In this document: one piece after another, positions 61,268 through 64,000 of the stretch
How positions within the stretch are numbered: position 1 is the first letter of the stretch
Layout: each line of letters starts with the position of its first letter
NCBI RefSeq assembly: GCF_022179445.1
Contig: NZ_BPQU01000019.1
Span: forward strand, 1-64,000
Direction: 5' to 3'
DNA from: Methylobacterium mesophilicum
Lineage (GTDB): Bacteria > Pseudomonadota > Alphaproteobacteria > Rhizobiales > Beijerinckiaceae
DNA length: 64,000 nt
Notes under the pieces: model-generated
Told to the model about the DNA's origin: nothing
The model's database searches: none
The model's input: only the letters and a program-made list of their open reading frames with translations
Position numbers and translations under genes: made by a program

Positions 61268-61879
61268 CACGCTCCGACCGGGCATCGCGGGCGGGTGGGG
61301 GCGGGGTGGCAATTGCGAGAGCTCGAGCCGTTTCCGGCTTTCGCGCGGGACATGGGGTAACGCCGTCGTTTCAAAGCCGGGAATACAGGGGGCATTCCCG
61401 CGGGCACTATACGAGCACGATAGGGTCGAGGTTGCATGTACCTTAGAGCACCTCGAAAGAAGTCCACCGTCTCGGCGCCTGTGTCGCGCACGTGCGCAGA
61501 GGCTCTTACGGCACGCTCCGGAACACCAGAACACCGCCGGCGATCGGGTGATGGCCCCGTCAGCGAGGCCGATGCCAAACGGGACAGGAGCGGGAAACGT
61601 TATCTCGATCAACACCTTGGACCGAACGGGAATCCAACATTCCAGCCTACGGCGGCCGTCCGGGAGGTTCGTTACCCGAAACGGCCGGGCGACACGATTA
61701 GACCCATGCGCGACACAGAGTGAAGATTAAATTTGCGCGCCGACAGAAATTTTTAACCGGGTACTCAGTCACGCGAGAGCCGTTCCCACCTTCGATGTTA
61801 CGGGCTCTCTTGGGCCGAACCGGCATCCATTTGGCGGTTGGCGGTTCAAGACACGAACGCCGTGCTGGACGAACCGGCT
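61268..61879. other. Intergenic region, no gene supported
   Basis: A 612-base gap upstream of the histidine kinase and downstream of the VTT-domain gene. A 95-codon frame at 61436-61723 lacks a ribosome-binding site and looks random. A short AT-rich patch at 61715-61765 is visible. No repeat from families A to E seen. Confidence 0.45.
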
Positions 61880-62662
61880 TCAGGCGCGCCGGAACCGGCG
61901 GCTCAGCAGGACGCTGCCCAGCGCGAACACGGCGAGCATCCCCAGCCCGGCCACCATCTTGGGCGTGACCAGGGCCCTCAAGGTCAGAGCCTCGTCGCAA
62001 CCGGTCGTCCCCGCGGCGAGGCAGGCGGCCTTGGCGGCCTCGTGGGCCGCGACCACGTCCTCGATCCCGGCGCCGGTCGTGGCGTAGACCAGGGCGCCCG
62101 GCAGCAGGCCCAGGAAGGTCGCCAGCACGAAGACCCGCATCTTCACCCCGCAGGCGGCGGGTGCGAGGTTCGTCATCCAGAACGGGAACAGCGGCAGCAG
62201 GCGCATCACCGCGATGTACCCGAAGGCGTCGCGCCGGAACGCGTCCGTGAACGCCGCGAGCCGCGTGCCGCCCATCCGGCGCAGCAGATCGGCCCCGGGC
62301 CCCTTGCCGATGGCGAACACGATCGCCGCCCCGGTGGTGGCCGCGCAGACCGCGGTCAGCGCCCCCGGCACGATTCCGAACAGGAAACCGCAGATCATGG
62401 TCAGGAACAGCGTGGCTGGCACCGAGACCACCACGGAGGCGACGTAGACCAGGTAGGCCGCCACCACGGCGCGCAGGTACCCGGCCTCGACGAAGCCGTG
62501 CAGCCAGGCCCGCGAGGCGAGCAGCCGGTCGAGGCTCAGGAGTTGCGCGACGCCCGAGACCAGCACGAACGCCGAGATGCACAGGAGCAGGACCAGCGGC
62601 AGCCACCGCCGCATCCGCTTCCAGCGTCCCTCCGGGACGGACGCGAGCCCGACGTCGCTCAC
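61880..62662 (-). CDS. TVP38/TMEM64-family (VTT domain) membrane protein
   Basis: A 260-residue inner-membrane protein with five or six helices. The VTT/DedA-like core is VVVSVPATLFLTMICGFLFGIVPGALTAVCAATTGAAI, followed by RRDAFGYIAVMRLLPLFPFWMTNLAPAACGV, which has the family FPF/PxxP-type re-entrant region. Members are implicated in lipid scrambling or membrane maintenance. It starts at a GTG overlapping the stop of the PmtA-like gene (GTGA), so it is translationally coupled to a lipid-modifying enzyme. Confidence 0.87.
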   Translation of the reverse strand: MSDVGLASVPEGRWKRMRRWLPLVLLLCISAFVLVSGVAQLLSLDRLLASRAWLHGFVEAGYLRAVVAAYLVYVASVVVSVPATLFLTMICGFLFGIVPGALTAVCAATTGAAIVFAIGKGPGADLLRRMGGTRLAAFTDAFRRDAFGYIAVMRLLPLFPFWMTNLAPAACGVKMRVFVLATFLGLLPGALVYATTGAGIEDVVAAHEAAKAACLAAGTTGCDEALTLRALVTPKMVAGLGMLAVFALGSVLLSRRFRRA

Positions 62663-63312
62663 CCGGCTTTGCGCATCCGCAGGATCTTGAAGAACCCGCC
62701 CGGGAAGGTCGGCTTCAGCCCCAGCACCTCGACGCCGTTGCGCCGGGCCCAGGCCTCGATCCGGGTCGCCTTGAAGTCCGACGACCAGCCGATCTTGGTG
62801 CAGAGCGGTGCCACGACCTCTTCGACCCGGGCGAGCGGGCCGTCGCTCTGGCCGAAATGGTTCGCCAGCACGATGCCGCCGCCGGGCCGGACCACCCGCA
62901 GGAACTCCGACATCGCGGCCTCGGGGTCGGGCACCAGGGTGATGAGGAACTGCGCCACGACCGCGTCGAAGCTCGCGTCGGCGTAGCCGAGGTGGCAGAC
63001 ATCCATCACCTGCAGGCCCTTCACGTGGGCCAGGTTCCGGCGCTTCACCTTGGCGCGGGCGCGCTTGAGCATGTCCTCGGAGAGGTCGACCCCGCAGACG
63101 AAGCTCGCCTTCGGGTAGTAGCCCAGCGCCAATCCGGTGCCGACGCCGGCCTCCAGGATGCGCGGCCCGTGCTCGGCCGCGGCCTCCACGGCCGCGCGGG
63201 CCGCCGGCTCGGTGAGCTTGTCGTAGACCACGTCGTAGACGGGGGCCCAGCGGGCATAGGCCTTGCGCATCAGGGCCGTGCTCGGCCCGGCCATCTGCGG
63301 CTCGCTCAGCAT
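62659..63312 (-). CDS. pmtA: Class I SAM methyltransferase, PmtA-like (phosphatidylethanolamine N-methyltransferase type)
   Basis: A 217-residue SAM-dependent methyltransferase. The region YARWAPVYDVVYDKLTEPAARAAV leads to the SAM-binding GxGxG motif in ILEAGVGTGLALGYYP, then DLSEDMLKRARAK and the late VVRPGGGIVLANHFGQ. This arrangement matches Rhodobacter-type PmtA, which converts PE to phosphatidylcholine, though UbiE-like relatives are possible. Starts at 63312 or 63294 are both possible. Coupled to the VTT membrane gene downstream. Confidence 0.8.
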   Translation of the reverse strand: MLSEPQMAGPSTALMRKAYARWAPVYDVVYDKLTEPAARAAVEAAAEHGPRILEAGVGTGLALGYYPKASFVCGVDLSEDMLKRARAKVKRRNLAHVKGLQVMDVCHLGYADASFDAVVAQFLITLVPDPEAAMSEFLRVVRPGGGIVLANHFGQSDGPLARVEEVVAPLCTKIGWSSDFKATRIEAWARRNGVEVLGLKPTFPGGFFKILRMRKAG

Positions 63313-63337
63313 CGTTCGGATTATCCAGAGATTGAGA

Positions 63338-64000
63338 TCAGGCGGCTTCTCGGGGCCGGGCCGACAACGCATCGACCCGCCGGATGGTGCCGCCGCCCAG
63401 AACACGGGCCCGGGGGCCGTCGTCGCCGTAGAGCGCGCAGGCCTGGCCCGGCGACACGCCGTCCTCGGGCTCGGCCAGCACCACCTCGGCGGTTCCGTCC
63501 GGCGCCATGGTGAGCGTCGCCGGCCGCGGCGGCCGGGTCGAGCGCACGCGGACCGCCACCGGCAGGTCGCGCACGGACCCGGCCGGACCCTCGCCCAGCC
63601 AGTTCATATCCGAGAGGCGGATGCGCGTCGTCGCGAGCGCCGTGCGCGGGCCGACCACGACCCGGGCGGTGTCCGGCTCCAGGCGCACGACGTAGAGCGG
63701 CTCGGAGCCGGACAGGCCGAGGCCCCGGCGCTGGCCGACGGTGTAATGGACGATGCCCGCGTGCTGCCCGAGCACGTGGCCGCCGAGATCGACGATCTCG
63801 CCGGGCCGGGCCGCGTCCGGGCGCAGGCGGGCGATCACGTCGCTGTAGCGGCCCTGGGGCACGAAGCAGATGTCCTGGCTGTCGGGCTTCTCCGCCAGCG
63901 ACAGGCCGAGGTCCTTGGCCAGCGCCCGGGTCTCGGCCTTGGACATCTCGCCCAAGGGAAAACGCAGGTATGCGAGCTGCTCGGCCGTGGTCGCGTAGAG
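63338..64000 (-). CDS. mnmA: tRNA-specific 2-thiouridylase MnmA, C-terminal part
   Basis: The gene runs off the right edge; 220 codons of the 3' part are present. MnmA makes 2-thiouridine at U34 of Lys/Glu/Gln tRNAs. Visible are LAEKPDSQDICFVPQGRYSDVI with the second catalytic Cys, the GxIVHYTVGQRRGLGLSG segment and the C-terminal beta-barrel domain. The reading frame continues upstream as YLRFPLGEMSKAETR, so an apparent start near 63955 (a TTG) is not real. It precedes pmtA by 25 bases on the same strand. Confidence 0.94.
   Translation of the reverse strand, partial: LYATTAEQLAYLRFPLGEMSKAETRALAKDLGLSLAEKPDSQDICFVPQGRYSDVIARLRPDAARPGEIVDLGGHVLGQHAGIVHYTVGQRRGLGLSGSEPLYVVRLEPDTARVVVGPRTALATTRIRLSDMNWLGEGPAGSVRDLPVAVRVRSTRPPRPATLTMAPDGTAEVVLAEPEDGVSPGQACALYGDDGPRARVLGGGTIRRVDALSARPREAA

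Noticed and set aside
61436..61723. A 95-codon frame between the histidine kinase and the VTT gene
   Set aside because: No ribosome-binding site and no protein-like composition.
63338..63955. A complete 205-aa gene at the right edge
   Set aside because: Its apparent start is a TTG within FPLGEMSK of mnmA; the frame continues to the edge, so the gene is truncated by the window, not short.

Overview
The window looks like chromosomal DNA of a Methylobacterium-type alphaproteobacterium (Methylobacteriaceae, Hyphomicrobiales). Grounds are the very high GC content, dense short operons with 4-base ATGA/GTGA overlaps, a tandem set of alphaproteobacterial Porin_2-type porins, a class I polyhydroxyalkanoate synthase, a C-minus ribosomal L32, and many GC-rich intergenic inverted repeats. 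The genus is inferred from gene content, not from a database match. There is no rRNA, tRNA, CRISPR array, prophage or complete insertion sequence.

Layout. 0-2.5 kb: rpmF and small secreted or membrane proteins. 2.6-5.5 kb: a divergent PEP-carboxylase-family protein. 5.9-7.7 kb: motA-motB stator operon. 8.3-11.2 kb: two overlapping pairs, SPFH/NfeD membrane-quality proteins and a Tat-type molybdopterin oxidoreductase with its cytochrome b. 11.4-15.1 kb: three glycosyltransferases of different folds. 16-22.6 kb: an RND efflux pump, then small membrane proteins (DUF4337, PsiE-like, TspO). 22.8-27.8 kb: a Cys/Met-metabolism PLP enzyme, an AEC carrier, glutaryl-CoA dehydrogenase, a VOC protein. 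27.9-31.1 kb: addB. 31.5-36.7 kb: a tricarballylate/citrate-type cluster (TcuA-like flavoprotein, GntR regulator, MFS symporter, 2HCT carrier) with a clear operator. 37-45.1 kb: four tandem porin genes. 45.5-49 kb: a secreted protein, HupE/UreJ, a 38-aa DUF421-tail peptide and gamma-glutamyltransferase. 49.5-55.8 kb: prfB with a programmed +1 frameshift, DUF3140, an aminotransferase and phaC. 56-64 kb: FadL, an FAH-family hydrolase, bioB, an orphan histidine kinase, a VTT membrane protein, a PmtA-like methyltransferase and the 3' part of mnmA.

The genes are mostly housekeeping and envelope functions. Working units are the stator pair, the Mo-oxidoreductase/cytochrome pair, the RND adaptor/pump pair, the tricarboxylate uptake/oxidation cluster and the porin array. 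Carbon storage and lipid functions (phaC, fadL, gcdH, pmtA) are scattered.

The most notable non-coding signal is a set of dispersed intergenic repeats. Two copies of a 210-bp element at 27017-27226 and 49123-49332 have matching terminal inverted repeats and 9-bp flanking duplications, and both sit inside copies of another GC-rich palindromic repeat. This is the footprint of a MITE-like mobile element. Start codons were chosen from ribosome-binding sites and family N-termini; uncertain ones are flagged.
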